64,000 nt of DNA from Hathewaya massiliensis (GCF_902143515.1 NZ_CABFVD010000004.1:1-64000); one strand, 5' to 3'; positions 53,631 to 62,865 are shown, numbered from the stretch's first letter. The notes: generated by a model from the sequence alone, not told the origin. A program made the numbers and translations.

Positions 53631-54374
53631 TTACATCACTTCCTTAAATTCCTTTTCTAATCTATTGATTATATAAATCTGTCCCTTTCCAGTAACTTTA
53701 GTAGTATGATAAGTAAAAACTCCTTTTGAATTTTCTCTTGTGCCCTCTACTACTTCAAAATATCCTCTATCTATTCCATGTTGCTTAGGCTCTGTACTAT
53801 TCTTAAATATCAGCCCCCACTCTCTAAGTTTTTGCCACAACCTTCTCTCGCCTATTGTTATTCCTTCTTTACTAGCCAATTTGGCAACTTCCCTAACTAA
53901 CAAACTGTTCTCTGATGTTGATACTTTATTAGCAAAGTTAACAAGTGGTTTTTGTTGCTCTATTATTTGATTTTTCTTTTCTATAGTCTTTTGTGCTATT
54001 AAGATAGCTTTTGCTAATATATCTTCTTCTGATTCATCTTTACCGTGAGGAATATATCCACCTGTTTGTCTTATTTGTGGTAATACTTCATCAAAAACCC
54101 ATGATTCAAATTTTTCTGCTTGTGGCAAATGAGATCCAGCAATTAATCTGTAAATATCACCTTCTGGTATTAAATTGATTTCTACTCCATTAACTTTTAA
54201 CCCGTTACATTTTGTAACGCCTTTACACTTCCTTGATAAAGTTGTTCTCCAACTCCCTTCTGCATAACCTAATGATTTTAAAACATCATTTGCTACAGCA
54301 TAGGGCTTATTGTTTATCTGTATCATTCTTACTGAACCAAACTGTTCGTTTTTAAAAACCTGTAATTCGTTCAT
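53631..54374 (-). CDS. Phage antirepressor, BRO-N and KilAC domains
   Basis: 247 residues. The N-terminal BRO domain: LQVFKNEQFGSVRMIQINNKPYAVANDVLKSLGYAEGSWRTTLSRKCKG, IPEGDIYRLIAGSHLPQAEKFESWVFDEVLPQIRQTGGYIP. C-terminal KilAC: NSLLVREVAKLASKEGITIGERRLWQKLREWGLIF, GYFEVVEGT...TTKVTGKGQIYI. Such proteins counter the repressor at induction. Encoded in the early minus-strand operon. Confidence 0.92.
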   Translation of the reverse strand: MNELQVFKNEQFGSVRMIQINNKPYAVANDVLKSLGYAEGSWRTTLSRKCKGVTKCNGLKVNGVEINLIPEGDIYRLIAGSHLPQAEKFESWVFDEVLPQIRQTGGYIPHGKDESEEDILAKAILIAQKTIEKKNQIIEQQKPLVNFANKVSTSENSLLVREVAKLASKEGITIGERRLWQKLREWGLIFKNSTEPKQHGIDRGYFEVVEGTRENSKGVFTYHTTKVTGKGQIYIINRLEKEFKEVM

Positions 54375-54383
54375 ACATGCCTC

Positions 54384-54599
54384 CTAGTCTTTTATTTTTA
54401 CTTTTATTCCTTCCTTACTTAACAAATAAGCTAAGTAATAAATTCTACTTTCAGAATAGCTTGTTGCAGTGCCTTCCATTGCAAGCTCGCAAAATAATTC
54501 AAATAACCCTTCTGGTCTTGTTTCTTGAGTCTGCTTTTCTATCTTTCCTATTTTTCTTCTATCTGTTGAAGTAACTAAAAATAACTTTGTTAATGGCAT
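54384..54599 (-). CDS. Small phage early protein, unknown
   Basis: 71 residues, MPLTKLFLVTSTDRRKIGKIEKQTQETRPEGLFELFCELAMEGTATSYSESRIYYLAYLL. No family recognised. Directly upstream of the antirepressor and preceded by a structured leader. Confidence 0.5.
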   Translation of the reverse strand: MPLTKLFLVTSTDRRKIGKIEKQTQETRPEGLFELFCELAMEGTATSYSESRIYYLAYLLSKEGIKVKIKD

Positions 54600-54738
54600 C
54601 TAAATCACTCCTTGACTTTATTTACCCTTAGAACCAGTAGGATTTTAACTGGAGCTTCCTATACATTCCCTTAGTCACCATGGGGATACGTTGTTTACAT
54701 GGTGCTTATCCTCTACATGAACTAAATATTTTTAAACA
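54600..54738 (-). promoter_or_regulatory. Structured leader before antirepressor operon
   Basis: No gene. Contains two hairpins: CCAGT/ACTGG (54634-54638 and 54648-54652) and CACCATG/CATGGTG (54676-54682 and 54698-54704). Could regulate antirepressor synthesis by RNA folding, as in other phages; inference only. Confidence 0.4.
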
Positions 54739-54876
54739 TTATTTAGTTTTAGACATTGGGTTTTTATCATTTTCTTCATATTGAATACTTAAAATAATAT
54801 TGAATGCCTTCTCTATTTTTTCTTTATTTAACTCATATTCTCTTTTAACCAAATAACAATCTGTCTTATATTTCAT
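54739..54876 (-). CDS. Small phage protein, 45 residues
   Basis: ATG 54876 immediately after the stop of the Cro-like gene, ribosome site GAGGGTGA. Reads MKYKTDCYLVKREYELNKEK then IEKAFNIILSIQYEENDKNP. Helical and charged. No family recognised. Confidence 0.6.
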   Translation of the reverse strand: MKYKTDCYLVKREYELNKEKIEKAFNIILSIQYEENDKNPMSKTK

Positions 54877-55077
54877 TTATTCACCCTCTTCTTTTGGAAA
54901 TAGTTCTTCTAAACGGACACCAATTGCATCAGCTATTTTTCTAGCAACTAATAAGCTTGGAATGCTATTCCCTTTCATAACGTCATAAAAATGCGAACGT
55001 GAAAGCCCTGTTTTTTCAATAACTTCTGAAACTTTAATATGATTTTCATTCAATAATTCTTTAATATTGTTAGTCAT
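54877..55077 (-). CDS. Cro-like HTH regulator
   Basis: 66 residues, one XRE HTH: IKVSEVIEKTGLSRSHFYDVMKGNSIPSLLVARKIADAIGVRLEELF. First gene of the early minus-strand operon, divergent from the repressor, so it plays the Cro position. AGGAGG ribosome site present. Confidence 0.88.
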   Translation of the reverse strand: MTNNIKELLNENHIKVSEVIEKTGLSRSHFYDVMKGNSIPSLLVARKIADAIGVRLEELFPKEEGE

Positions 55078-55112
55078 TTTTATTACCTCCTGTGATTACA
55101 TAATATCGTTTT

Positions 55113-55163
55113 ATCGGACAAAAGACAATCTTTAATTATCCCATATATCGGACAGATTTTCAA
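55113..55163 (-). promoter_or_regulatory. Early (PR-type) promoter with operator repeats
   Basis: TTGAAA (55163-55158 on the minus strand), 17 bp, GATAAT (55140-55135). The word TGTCCGAT occurs between -35 and -10 and again after the start (plus-strand ATCGGACA at 55147-55154 and 55113-55120), fitting repressor operators. Confidence 0.65.
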
Positions 55164-55211
55164 TATAAATTCCGTTTTCTCGTACTTTCTTTAAATTTCT
55201 TTATTTTACTG

Positions 55212-55239
55212 TTTACTTTAACGTACAAAGTGTTATAAT
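55212..55239 (+). promoter_or_regulatory. Repressor promoter
   Basis: TTTACT (55212-55217), 16 bp, TATAAT (55234-55239), reading toward the repressor gene. Two TGTTATA words overlap the -10 and start. Confidence 0.6.
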
Positions 55240-55277
55240 AATTGTATGTTATACCGTACACAATAGGAGGGAATAAA

Positions 55278-55673
55278 ATGAGCATAGGTGAAAATATTAA
55301 AACTCTTAGAAAAGCAAATAAAATGAGTATACGAGATTTGGTTGAAATTAGTGGCGTTGGTAAATCAACTATAAGTGATATTGAAAATGATAAAGTGAGT
55401 CCTACTGCTGCTACTCTCCAAAAAATAGCAACTGCTTTAAATGTTTCAGTAAATGATTTATTTGATGATAAGAAATGTAATGTAAAAATTCCTGAGAGGT
55501 ATTCAAATAAAAAAGAAATTGCTCAATATAATGAATTTATAAAAGATGCTGGGGAATTTTTCATGGATGATAGTGTTGCTGAAGAAGATAAAGAAAAAAT
55601 ATTTAGAGATATAACCGAACTATTTTGGAAATCAAAAGAAATTAATAAAAATAAATATACTAAGAAGAAATAA
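55278..55673 (+). CDS. XRE family phage repressor
   Basis: 131 residues from ATG 55278 (AGGAGGG upstream). HTH at the start: IGENIKTLRKANKMSIRDLVEISGVGKSTISDIENDKVSPTAATLQKIATALNVSVNDLFDD, then a helical C-terminus that likely dimerises. Together with the adjacent ImmA/IrrE peptidase gene this is the common repressor/antirepressor-peptidase pair of Firmicute temperate elements. Confidence 0.92.
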   Translation: MSIGENIKTLRKANKMSIRDLVEISGVGKSTISDIENDKVSPTAATLQKIATALNVSVNDLFDDKKCNVKIPERYSNKKEIAQYNEFIKDAGEFFMDDSVAEEDKEKIFRDITELFWKSKEINKNKYTKKK

Positions 55674-55685
55674 GGGGTTGGGGAT

Positions 55686-56129
55686 ATGATAAATATACCT
55701 GTAAGAGTAAAGCATTTAGTTCAAAAATATGGTACCCGTGATCCTTATAAACTAGCTAATTATTTAGGTATAAATATAGAGTACAGATATTATTCAGATT
55801 CTACAAAGGGTTACTTTTTAAAGATACTTAGAAATAAGTTTATTATTATAAATCAAAACCTTACGGACCATGAAAAAGAAATAGTCCTAGCTCATGAACT
55901 AGGACATGCTATTTTACATCACAATAAAGACATACGTTTTATAAGGGAATTTACTTTGTTCCCAACCGGTCGTTATGAAAATGAAGCTAACAAATTTGCT
56001 GCTGAACTATTAATTAATGAAAAAGATATAGATAAGTATTGTTTAGAGAATTTATGTTTAGAACAGTTAGCTTCTTATTTCTGTGTACCTAAAGAATTAA
56101 TAAAATATAAATTCGATAAATTTTTTTAG
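55686..56129 (+). CDS. ImmA/IrrE family metallopeptidase
   Basis: 147 residues with HEKEIVLAHELGHAILHHNKD: the HExxH zinc site. ENEANKFAAELLI supplies the downstream Glu. In ICEBs1 the homologue ImmA cleaves the repressor on induction. It is 12 bp after the repressor gene. Confidence 0.93.
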   Translation: MINIPVRVKHLVQKYGTRDPYKLANYLGINIEYRYYSDSTKGYFLKILRNKFIIINQNLTDHEKEIVLAHELGHAILHHNKDIRFIREFTLFPTGRYENEANKFAAELLINEKDIDKYCLENLCLEQLASYFCVPKELIKYKFDKFF

Positions 56130-56167
56130 TTTCTAATCGAACATAAGTTTGCGAAAGGAGTAATTAA

Positions 56168-57736
56168 ATGATAGCTATATACTGCAGGGTATCTACAGAA
56201 GACCAACAAGAAAGAAAAACAATTGAAAATCAAATAGAGTTTTCTAAAAAATATTGTGACTTACATGAACTTAAAGTATTTAAAATCTATAAGGAGGATG
56301 GTATTTCTGGTACTATTCCTTTAGAAGATAGACCTCAAGGAAAGCAACTTATCCAAGATGCTAAAAATAATAATTTTGATACTTTACTATTATATAAATT
56401 AGATAGACTTGGTAGATCTGCTAGAGTAACACTAAATTCAATACATATGTTAGAAGAATTAAATGTGCAAATTAAATCTATGACAGAACCTTTTGACACC
56501 TCTTCACCTTCTGGTAGATTTATGATAACTATGTTAGCTGGAGTGGCTGATTTAGAACGTTCTACTATTTTAGAACGTATGCAACTTGGTACCAATAGAG
56601 CAGCTAAAGAAGGTAAGTGGCTAGGCGGAATAGTTCCCTATGGCTACTATGTAGATGAATTTAAATACTTACAAATAAACAATGACATTATACCTGGTTT
56701 AAATTTAAGTGAGGCTGATATAATAAAGTTAATATTTAATCTTACAGTTGAAAAGCATTATAGTACCGTTAAGATATGCGATTACTTAAATGCTATGAAT
56801 GTTCCTACTAGTTACCAAAAAGATAATAGAAAAGTCTCTAAAGGTAAACGAAAAATAAATACTGCAGGTGTATGGAGACCAGGCAACATTTTAAGAATGC
56901 TACGTAACACCACTTATAAAGGTATTCATAGTTATGGAAAAAGGTCTAATAAAAAAAAGGATGTAATAACTAGAGAAGTTCCACCTATAGTGGATATAGA
57001 AACATGGGAAAAAGCACAACATGTAATTGAGGATAATAAAATAGAAGCTTCAAGAAACCATAAAAGAAATTATTTATTAAAAGGGCTTATAAAGTGCAGC
57101 TTATGTAATAGAACTTATGTTGGAGCTACGTATGGCGAAAGAGGATATTACGTATGTAATGGCAAGATAAGTTATAGAGGAAAATGTAATTCGAAAAATA
57201 TAAACACTAATTATATAGAATCTATTGTTTGGAATGATATAACTAACTTTGTTAACAATCCAGGAGAAACAATAGAAATATTAAAAAATAATCTGAAAAC
57301 TAAGCACGACAGTAAATTGGATTTACTTAAGCAAAAAGAACTATTAGAAAATAATATGCATGGTAAAGAACATGAAAAGCAGTCTATATTAGATTTATTT
57401 AGAAAAGGCATTATAAATTCACATGATTTAGAGCTACAGATAAGTAAAATTACTACAGAGTATAATAACATTAAAAACAATTTAAACTCACTTACAACTG
57501 AATTAGAAACTTTAAATGACATTGAAGATTATACTAAAGTTGAAGAAATGTTAAAAGAAATGAAAATTAAAATAAATAATCCTAATATAACTTTTCAGGA
57601 CAAAAGACAAATAGTGAAAATATTAGTAGATAAAATACTAGTGAGTACTATACAGGAGAATAATTGTAAAAAGGCTATATTAAATATAAAGTATTCATTT
57701 ATCAAAGTAGAAAATCTCACGGTCAAGGATTCATAG
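56168..57736 (+). CDS. Large serine recombinase (integrase)
   Basis: 522 residues; inserts and excises the phage. Resolvase domain [22 protein letters not shown] with Ser9 as nucleophile, [16 protein letters not shown] with catalytic Arg, then recombinase domain (about 155-300), zinc ribbon [21 protein letters not shown] and a coiled coil (about 380-460). Ribosome site AAAGGAG. The last three residues and stop come from host comM; in the free circle the frame would continue across attP for 161 more codons into the HTH gene. Confidence 0.96.
   Translation: MIAIYCRVSTEDQQERKTIENQIEFSKKYCDLHELKVFKIYKEDGISGTIPLEDRPQGKQLIQDAKNNNFDTLLLYKLDRLGRSARVTLNSIHMLEELNVQIKSMTEPFDTSSPSGRFMITMLAGVADLERSTILERMQLGTNRAAKEGKWLGGIVPYGYYVDEFKYLQINNDIIPGLNLSEADIIKLIFNLTVEKHYSTVKICDYLNAMNVPTSYQKDNRKVSKGKRKINTAGVWRPGNILRMLRNTTYKGIHSYGKRSNKKKDVITREVPPIVDIETWEKAQHVIEDNKIEASRNHKRNYLLKGLIKCSLCNRTYVGATYGERGYYVCNGKISYRGKCNSKNINTNYIESIVWNDITNFVNNPGETIEILKNNLKTKHDSKLDLLKQKELLENNMHGKEHEKQSILDLFRKGIINSHDLELQISKITTEYNNIKNNLNSLTTELETLNDIEDYTKVEEMLKEMKIKINNPNITFQDKRQIVKILVDKILVSTIQENNCKKAILNIKYSFIKVENLTVKDS
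57724..57726. other. attR core (CAA)
   Basis: Right junction. CAA is shared with attL. Left of it is the end of the recombinase gene, right of it comM. Confidence 0.88.
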
Positions 57737-58766
57737 CTGTCAATAAAATAAAATCACTTGGATATGTATAACTCCCCTTAAGTCTAGTTATGTTTATTTT
57801 CTTTTCTTCTAAGGGTTCCCTTAAAGTTTCTAGTATGTTTTTTTTAAACTCCAAAAGTTCATCTAAAAATAAAACTCCCTTATGAGCCAGAGAAATTTCC
57901 CCTGGAACTAGATTACTGCCACCTCCAATTAAGGCTGTTCCTGTAGTTGAATGATGAGGAGTTCTAAAAGGAGGAGAAAAACTAATTTTATCTTCTTTTA
58001 GTTTTCCTAAAATACTGTAAATTTTTGCAACTTCTAAAGCCTCTTCATAGTTCATAGAAGGTAAAATACTTTTAAAAGCTTTAGCTAACATAGACTTCCC
58101 AGAGCCACAAGGACCATAAAGTAAAATATTATGCCCTCCAGCAGCAGAAATTTCTAAAGCTCTTTTTGCATTCTCTTGTCCATATACATCTTGAAAGTCT
58201 ATTTCATTAATTTCTTCCTCTATATTTAAATTATTATTTTTATAAGGCATAAGATCCTTATATTGTATGAAACCAATAACTTCTTTTAAATTATTCATAG
58301 GATATATATTTACATCTCTAACTAAAGAAGCCTCACCTATATTTTTAAGGGGTAATATAAAATTTTTATACCCCTTTTCCTTTGCACTACATATAATAGG
58401 AAGGATTCCTCTTACCTTATTTATGCCTCCGTCTAAAGAAAGTTCTCCTAATATCATGGTTTCACTTAAACCTTCACAATTTATTTGATTTGAAGCAGCA
58501 AGAATTCCTATAGCTATACTTAAATCAAAAATTGATCCTTCCTTTTTTAAGTCTGCTGGAGCTAAATTTACTACTATTCTCCCTAAGGGAAATTCGTAGG
58601 AAGAATTTACTATAGCTGACCTAACTCTTTCTTTTGATTCCTTAATAGAAGTATCTCCTAACCCTACTATATTAAAAGTAGGAAGTCCTTTAGATATATC
58701 CACTTCTACTTTTACATTCTCTCCAATTATGCCTTTAACAGTAGAACTATTTAAATAACTAATCAA
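57724..58766 (-). pseudogene. comM: comM, 5' fragment cut off by prophage
   Basis: First 347 codons of ComM. N-terminal Lon-protease-like domain ([25 protein letters not shown]), then AAA+ with Walker [20 protein letters not shown] and Walker [16 protein letters not shown]. It ends FILLTAMNP then TGA, made by the junction with phage DNA. Without the sensor and C-terminal domains it should not be active. ComM is a branch-migration helicase in natural transformation of other bacteria. Confidence 0.94.
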
Positions 58767-58891
58767 ATTATTTCTCTCCTTTTAAAATATATATCTAAAT
58801 TATTGACTAATTTTATAATTAAATACATAACTCTGTTTAAAAATATTAATTAAGGGTATATTTATAAAAAACACTAGGAGATAAAATATAA

Positions 58892-59263
58892 ATGAATATG
58901 TTAAATAAAGATATAGGTTATTATGGTGAGCGCTTATCTATAGCGTATTTAAAAGAAAATAACTATACTATTTTAGAAAAAAATTTTCTGTGCAAACTTG
59001 GTGAAATTGATGTTATAGCGAAAAAAAGAGATGTAATTTCTTTTATTGAAATTAAAACTAGATACTCAGATAAATATGGAAAACCCATGGAAGCAGTAAA
59101 TTTTTATAAAAAGAAAAAAATAATTAATGCTTCTAAATTCTACATTCAAAAAAATAAGTTAAATGATTTTTTTATAAGATTTGATGTATTAGAAGTATAT
59201 TTAAACTATAATATGAAATTTAAAATAAATTTCATCGAAGATGCTTTTAGAATAGGTTTTTAA
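58892..59263 (+). CDS. yraN: YraN family (UPF0102) endonuclease-like protein
   Basis: 123 residues. GYYGERLSIAYLKENNYTILEKNFLCKLGEIDVIAKKRDVISFIEIKTRYSDKYGKP: the GEID...FIEIKTR core is the nuclease-like motif of the family, whose cellular role is not settled. It is divergent from comM, sharing a 125-bp promoter region. Confidence 0.9.
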   Translation: MNMLNKDIGYYGERLSIAYLKENNYTILEKNFLCKLGEIDVIAKKRDVISFIEIKTRYSDKYGKPMEAVNFYKKKKIINASKFYIQKNKLNDFFIRFDVLEVYLNYNMKFKINFIEDAFRIGF

Positions 59264-59278
59264 ATTTATTTAAATAAT

Positions 59279-59326
59279 AAGTTAAGCTTCTGTAAAATTT
59301 CAAGTATTGCAACAGAAGCTTAACTT
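59279..59326. terminator. 15-bp inverted repeat, bidirectional terminator candidate
   Basis: AAGTTAAGCTTCTGT (59279-59293) and ACAGAAGCTTAACTT (59312-59326), perfect, between the convergent genes yraN and rnhB. Flanks are AT-rich but with no long T-run. Confidence 0.7.
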
Positions 59327-59410
59327 GTATTATTATGTAACTACTTCCTTATTTATTTAAAGGATCATATATAATAAAAATCCCCTTCTTAGTCTCTATT
59401 GATTAAAATA

Positions 59411-60220
59411 CTAATATCCAAGACTAGATAAAAAACTTCTCCTATGAATTTCACATATTCCCTGTGTTTTAATAGCTTCTATATGCTCCCTAGTACCATA
59501 TCCCATATTTTTTTTGAAATTGTACGTGGGATAATTTTCAGCATATCTTTTCATTAGTTCATCTCTATAAACTTTAGCAATTATAGATGCACAAGCTATA
59601 CTAGAACTTTTAGAGTCACCCTTTATAACATGCTTATTTAATACACCATTCCAGTTTTTTATCCTATAGCCATCTGTTAAAATTAGGTCCGGCTTAATTT
59701 TAAGTCCAGCTATAGCTCTCTTAAATATTTCATTATTACATGTAGCAATACCATACTTATCTATTTCCTCATTAGAAATCTCTACTATACTATAATCTAA
59801 AGCACTCTCCTTTATTATTTTACTTAGCACTTCTCTTTTTTTTTCCTTTAATTTTTTAGAGTCATCTATATAGTTAATTATGTGGTTTAAATCTAATATT
59901 ACGGCAGCCCCAACAATAGGGCCAGCTAAAGGACCACGCCCTACTTCATCAACTCCAGCTACATATCTAATACCTTTAAAATTCCTATCAAATTCATATA
60001 ATTTTTTTACTCTGGAACAGTCCAAATCAAATTTTTCTTTAGCCCTATAAAGTTTATTATATATATCCTGAATTCCTTTACGTTGATCTTCTTCAAGACA
60101 TTTTAGGAACTCCAAGAACTCTTGTTCACTACCATATTTTTCTATATCACTTTCATATTTAAGAGAATAGTTTTTTACTTCTTTAACTCCTAAATTATTT
60201 ATATCATAAGGTAAATTCAT
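59411..60220 (-). CDS. rnhB: Ribonuclease HII
   Basis: Removes ribonucleotides from DNA. YVAGVDEVGRGPLAGPIVGAAVIL carries the first catalytic Asp-Glu pair; IDDSKKLKEKKRE and LILTDGYRI and IACASIIAKVYRDELM complete the family blocks. 269 residues with an N-terminal helical extension usual in Clostridium. 4 bp after rbgA. Confidence 0.97.
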   Translation of the reverse strand: MNLPYDINNLGVKEVKNYSLKYESDIEKYGSEQEFLEFLKCLEEDQRKGIQDIYNKLYRAKEKFDLDCSRVKKLYEFDRNFKGIRYVAGVDEVGRGPLAGPIVGAAVILDLNHIINYIDDSKKLKEKKREVLSKIIKESALDYSIVEISNEEIDKYGIATCNNEIFKRAIAGLKIKPDLILTDGYRIKNWNGVLNKHVIKGDSKSSSIACASIIAKVYRDELMKRYAENYPTYNFKKNMGYGTREHIEAIKTQGICEIHRRSFLSSLGY

Positions 60221-60224
60221 GTTA

Positions 60225-61073
60225 TTACTCCTTAAGACGGTCTAAAGATATGCCACCTAGTTTACCGCCTCTAAATTCATCTAAAAGCATTACAGAGGCT
60301 CTATTGTAATCTATAAGTCCTCCTGACATAACACACCCACGTTTCCTACCTATATTTTCGAGGTTTTCTATAGGTGACTCTGAAAGCTCTTGTAACTTAT
60401 ATCTAGATTTTAAATTTTCCCCATAATTTGATTGAAGATTTTCTACTAATTTTAGTGCTAATTCTTCAATATCCATAATTTCATCTTTTATTGCACCTGT
60501 AAAAGCAAGCTTTAAGGCTACTTCTTCATCTTGAAACTTAGGCCAAAGAACTCCTGGTGTATCTAAAAGTTCTATACCATATTTAGTTTTAATCCATTGA
60601 TTACTTCTAGTGACACCTGGTTTATCTCCAGTTTTCGCACTTTTATTATTTGCCATTTTATTTATAAAAGATGACTTTCCAACATTAGGTATACCAACTA
60701 CCATAACTCTTATTACTATATTTTTAAGTCCCTTTGCTTTTAGCCTATCATGTTTTTCTTTTAATAATTCATTTAAAGCGGGTTTTACAGCTTTTAACCC
60801 TTCTCCTGTAACACTATTGGTTTTAATAACTTTTGTGTTACCATTGCTTAACTTATTAATCCATTTTTCAGTAGTCCTTATATCACTTAGATCAGCTTTA
60901 TTTAATAAAATGACCCTTGGTTTGTCTTTACAAATGTTATCTATATCAGGATTTGCACTAGAAGTAATAATTCTAGCATCTCTAATTTCAATTACAGCAT
61001 CTACTAACTTTAAGCTCTCTATTAAAGCCCTCTTGGTCTTTGCCATATGACCGGGATACCAATTAATATCCAT
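60225..61073 (-). CDS. rbgA: Ribosome biogenesis GTPase YlqF/RbgA
   Basis: Needed for late 50S assembly. Circularly permuted GTPase: G4 (LLNKADL) comes before G1 (VGIPNVGKSSFINKM) and G3 (DTPGVLWP). N-terminal INWYPGHMAKTKRALIE is the family mark. 282 residues. Follows rplS after a terminator, in the conserved order. Confidence 0.96.
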   Translation of the reverse strand: MDINWYPGHMAKTKRALIESLKLVDAVIEIRDARIITSSANPDIDNICKDKPRVILLNKADLSDIRTTEKWINKLSNGNTKVIKTNSVTGEGLKAVKPALNELLKEKHDRLKAKGLKNIVIRVMVVGIPNVGKSSFINKMANNKSAKTGDKPGVTRSNQWIKTKYGIELLDTPGVLWPKFQDEEVALKLAFTGAIKDEIMDIEELALKLVENLQSNYGENLKSRYKLQELSESPIENLENIGRKRGCVMSGGLIDYNRASVMLLDEFRGGKLGGISLDRLKE

Positions 61074-61110
61074 AAAAAAACACTTCCTTTCCTATTTAAA
61101 AAAACTTATG

Positions 61111-61133
61111 AAAAAAGGGACTTAAAAAGTCCC
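61111..61133 (-). terminator. Terminator after rplS
   Basis: GGGACTT / AAGTCCC stem, 3-base loop, six T on the minus strand. Confidence 0.9.
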
Positions 61134-61139
61134 AATTTA

Positions 61140-61484
61140 CTATAATCTTTCTTTTACTTTTGCAGCTTTACCAACTCTATCTCTTAAGTAGAATAATTTA
61201 GCTCTTCTTACTTTACCTTTTCTTACCACTTCAATCTTATCAATGGCAGGTGAATTAACTGGGAAAGTCTTTTCTACTCCACAGTTATAAGCAACTCTTC
61301 TTACAGTAAAAGTTTCTCTAATTCCACCATTTTGTCTTTTAAGAACTGTTCCTTCGAATATTTGGATTCTCTCTTTGCTACCTTCTTTAATCTTAATGTG
61401 AACTTTAACAGTATCTCCAACTCCGAATTCTGGTAAGTCTTTTCTAAGTTGTTCAGCTTCAATTGATTTTATTATTTCTAACAT
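61140..61484 (-). CDS. rplS: 50S ribosomal protein L19
   Basis: 114 residues from ATG 61484, after [55 protein letters not shown] and [33 protein letters not shown] are family blocks. Sits at the 30S/50S interface. Confidence 0.98.
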   Translation of the reverse strand: MLEIIKSIEAEQLRKDLPEFGVGDTVKVHIKIKEGSKERIQIFEGTVLKRQNGGIRETFTVRRVAYNCGVEKTFPVNSPAIDKIEVVRKGKVRRAKLFYLRDRVGKAAKVKERL

Positions 61485-61489
61485 ATGTA

Positions 61490-61560
61490 CAACCTCCCAC
61501 AAAGTATTAGACGTTCATGGTCACATAACATGACAGAGGACCGCCCGGAATGCACAAAAT
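61490..61560 (-). ncRNA. L19 leader (ribosomal protein leader RNA)
   Basis: The minus-strand RNA before rplS contains CATTCCGGGCGGTCC, CTGTCATGTTATGTGACC-type hairpin (TGTCAT/GTGACC) and AACGTCTAATACTTTGTG just before the ribosome site, which matches the conserved L19 leader of Firmicutes as I remember it. L19 is thought to bind and repress its own message. Confidence 0.72.
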
Positions 61561-61587
61561 AAATTTTACCACAGTAGAAAACTATAA

Positions 61588-62310
61588 TCAAGTATTTTTA
61601 TTTAAATCTTTCAGTATTTTTTTCTCTTCATTATTAAAATTATATTTTCTATATAAATCTTCTCTATATCTTTTAGTAATTAAAAGTGATTGAGCTTTTC
61701 TCCATTTCCTTATATTATCATGATGCCCTGACAGTAAAACTTTAGGAACAATTTCTCCTTCAAAGTTTTCTGGTCTGGTATACTGAGGGTACTCTAAAAG
61801 TCCATTATAAAAAGATTCTTCCTCATAACTTTCAGCACTAGATAGTACTCCTGGGATTAATCTTGAAATGCTATCTATTATTGGGATACATGCAGCTTCT
61901 CCTCCCGTTAATATAAAATCCCCAAGAGATATTTCTTCATCTATATATTTTCTAACCCTCTCATCAATTCCTTCATAATGTCCACATAAGAATATCAATT
62001 CTTTCTCTTTAGAAAGATCCTTAGCCATACTCTGATTAAAGGTCTTTCCCCTTGGTCCTAGGTATATAACTTTGCCCTTATTAAAGTTTTTTACATGCCT
62101 TATACAATCAACTATAGGCTTAGGAGTCATAACCATACCTGCTCCACCCCCATAAGGATAATCATCTACTTTCTTATGTTTATTATTAGAAAAATTTCGA
62201 ATATCATGAGATTTTATGCTCAAGATCCCTTTTTCTCTAGCTCTTTTAATTATACTATAATCAAAAACAGAAAAGTATTCTGGAAACAAGGTTAATATAT
62301 CAATTTCCAT
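61588..62310 (-). CDS. trmD: tRNA (guanine37-N1)-methyltransferase
   Basis: 240 residues from ATG 62310, which overlaps the rimM stop (TAATG). Knotted SPOUT fold with [33 protein letters not shown] and [17 protein letters not shown]. m1G37 prevents frameshifting. Follows rimM as in most bacteria. Confidence 0.97.
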   Translation of the reverse strand: MEIDILTLFPEYFSVFDYSIIKRAREKGILSIKSHDIRNFSNNKHKKVDDYPYGGGAGMVMTPKPIVDCIRHVKNFNKGKVIYLGPRGKTFNQSMAKDLSKEKELIFLCGHYEGIDERVRKYIDEEISLGDFILTGGEAACIPIIDSISRLIPGVLSSAESYEEESFYNGLLEYPQYTRPENFEGEIVPKVLLSGHHDNIRKWRKAQSLLITKRYREDLYRKYNFNNEEKKILKDLNKNT

Positions 62311-62801
62311 TACATCCACTCACTTACTGGTTTTATAATAATTCTTGAATCTTTTATTATAACAGTATCAATTACAGACCCTATGGCTGGAATAAGTAGT
62401 TCACCGTCTTCTGACTTAACCCAGTATACATCATTGCTCCCTGTTTCTATTACATCATATACAGTTCCTAGAAATTTATTACTTGTGTCATATACTTCGC
62501 AGCCTATTAAATCCGCTATATAGTACTCATCTTCTGGAAGTATTACACCATCTTCCCTTTTAATCTCTAGATACTTATTTTTATATTTCATAACTTCATC
62601 AATTGAATCTATTCCTTCTAGTTTTAAAATCACCCTATCAGTTTGAAATTTGCAGTGTTCTATTTTATATTCTTTATTGTCTATTAACACATAGGGTAAT
62701 TTTTTAAATCTCTTAGGATCATTTGTTAAGGGAAATACTTTTACCTCTCCTCTTACACCATGAGGTTTAGAAATTTGACCAATAACCAAATATTCTTTCA
62801 A
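62310..62801 (-). CDS. rimM: Ribosome maturation factor RimM
   Basis: 163 residues. [24 protein letters not shown] at the N-terminus and [25 protein letters not shown] in the PRC-barrel half. Binds S19 during 30S assembly. Preceded by a hairpin separating it from khpA. Confidence 0.96.
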   Translation of the reverse strand: MKEYLVIGQISKPHGVRGEVKVFPLTNDPKRFKKLPYVLIDNKEYKIEHCKFQTDRVILKLEGIDSIDEVMKYKNKYLEIKREDGVILPEDEYYIADLIGCEVYDTSNKFLGTVYDVIETGSNDVYWVKSEDGELLIPAIGSVIDTVIIKDSRIIIKPVSEWM

Positions 62802-62835
62802 AGGCCTTCCTCCTTAAAATATAAGATTATAAAAT

Positions 62836-62859
62836 AAGAGTTAGGCTCCCCTAACTCTT
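62836..62859 (-). terminator. Hairpin between khpA and rimM
   Basis: AAGAGTTAGG / CCTAACTCTT, 4-base loop, followed by ATTTTATAATC on the minus strand. Possibly attenuating rather than ending transcription. Confidence 0.6.
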
Positions 62860-62865
62860 ATGTAC

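Larger units (their letters stand above)
18870..57726. mobile_element. Complete siphovirus-type prophage integrated in comM
   Basis: A 38.85-kb element bounded by the CAA core. It contains every module of a long-tailed phage: lysogeny control and serine recombinase (right end, plus strand), replication and recombination, late regulator, packaging, head, tail, lysis, and conversion genes (left end). No structural gene is visibly broken, so it may be inducible. Deleting it restores the comM frame exactly. Confidence 0.95.

Noticed and set aside
54600-54738. tRNA-like element in the early leader
   Set aside because: No anticodon arm or TPsiC-type sequence; the hairpins do not form a cloverleaf.
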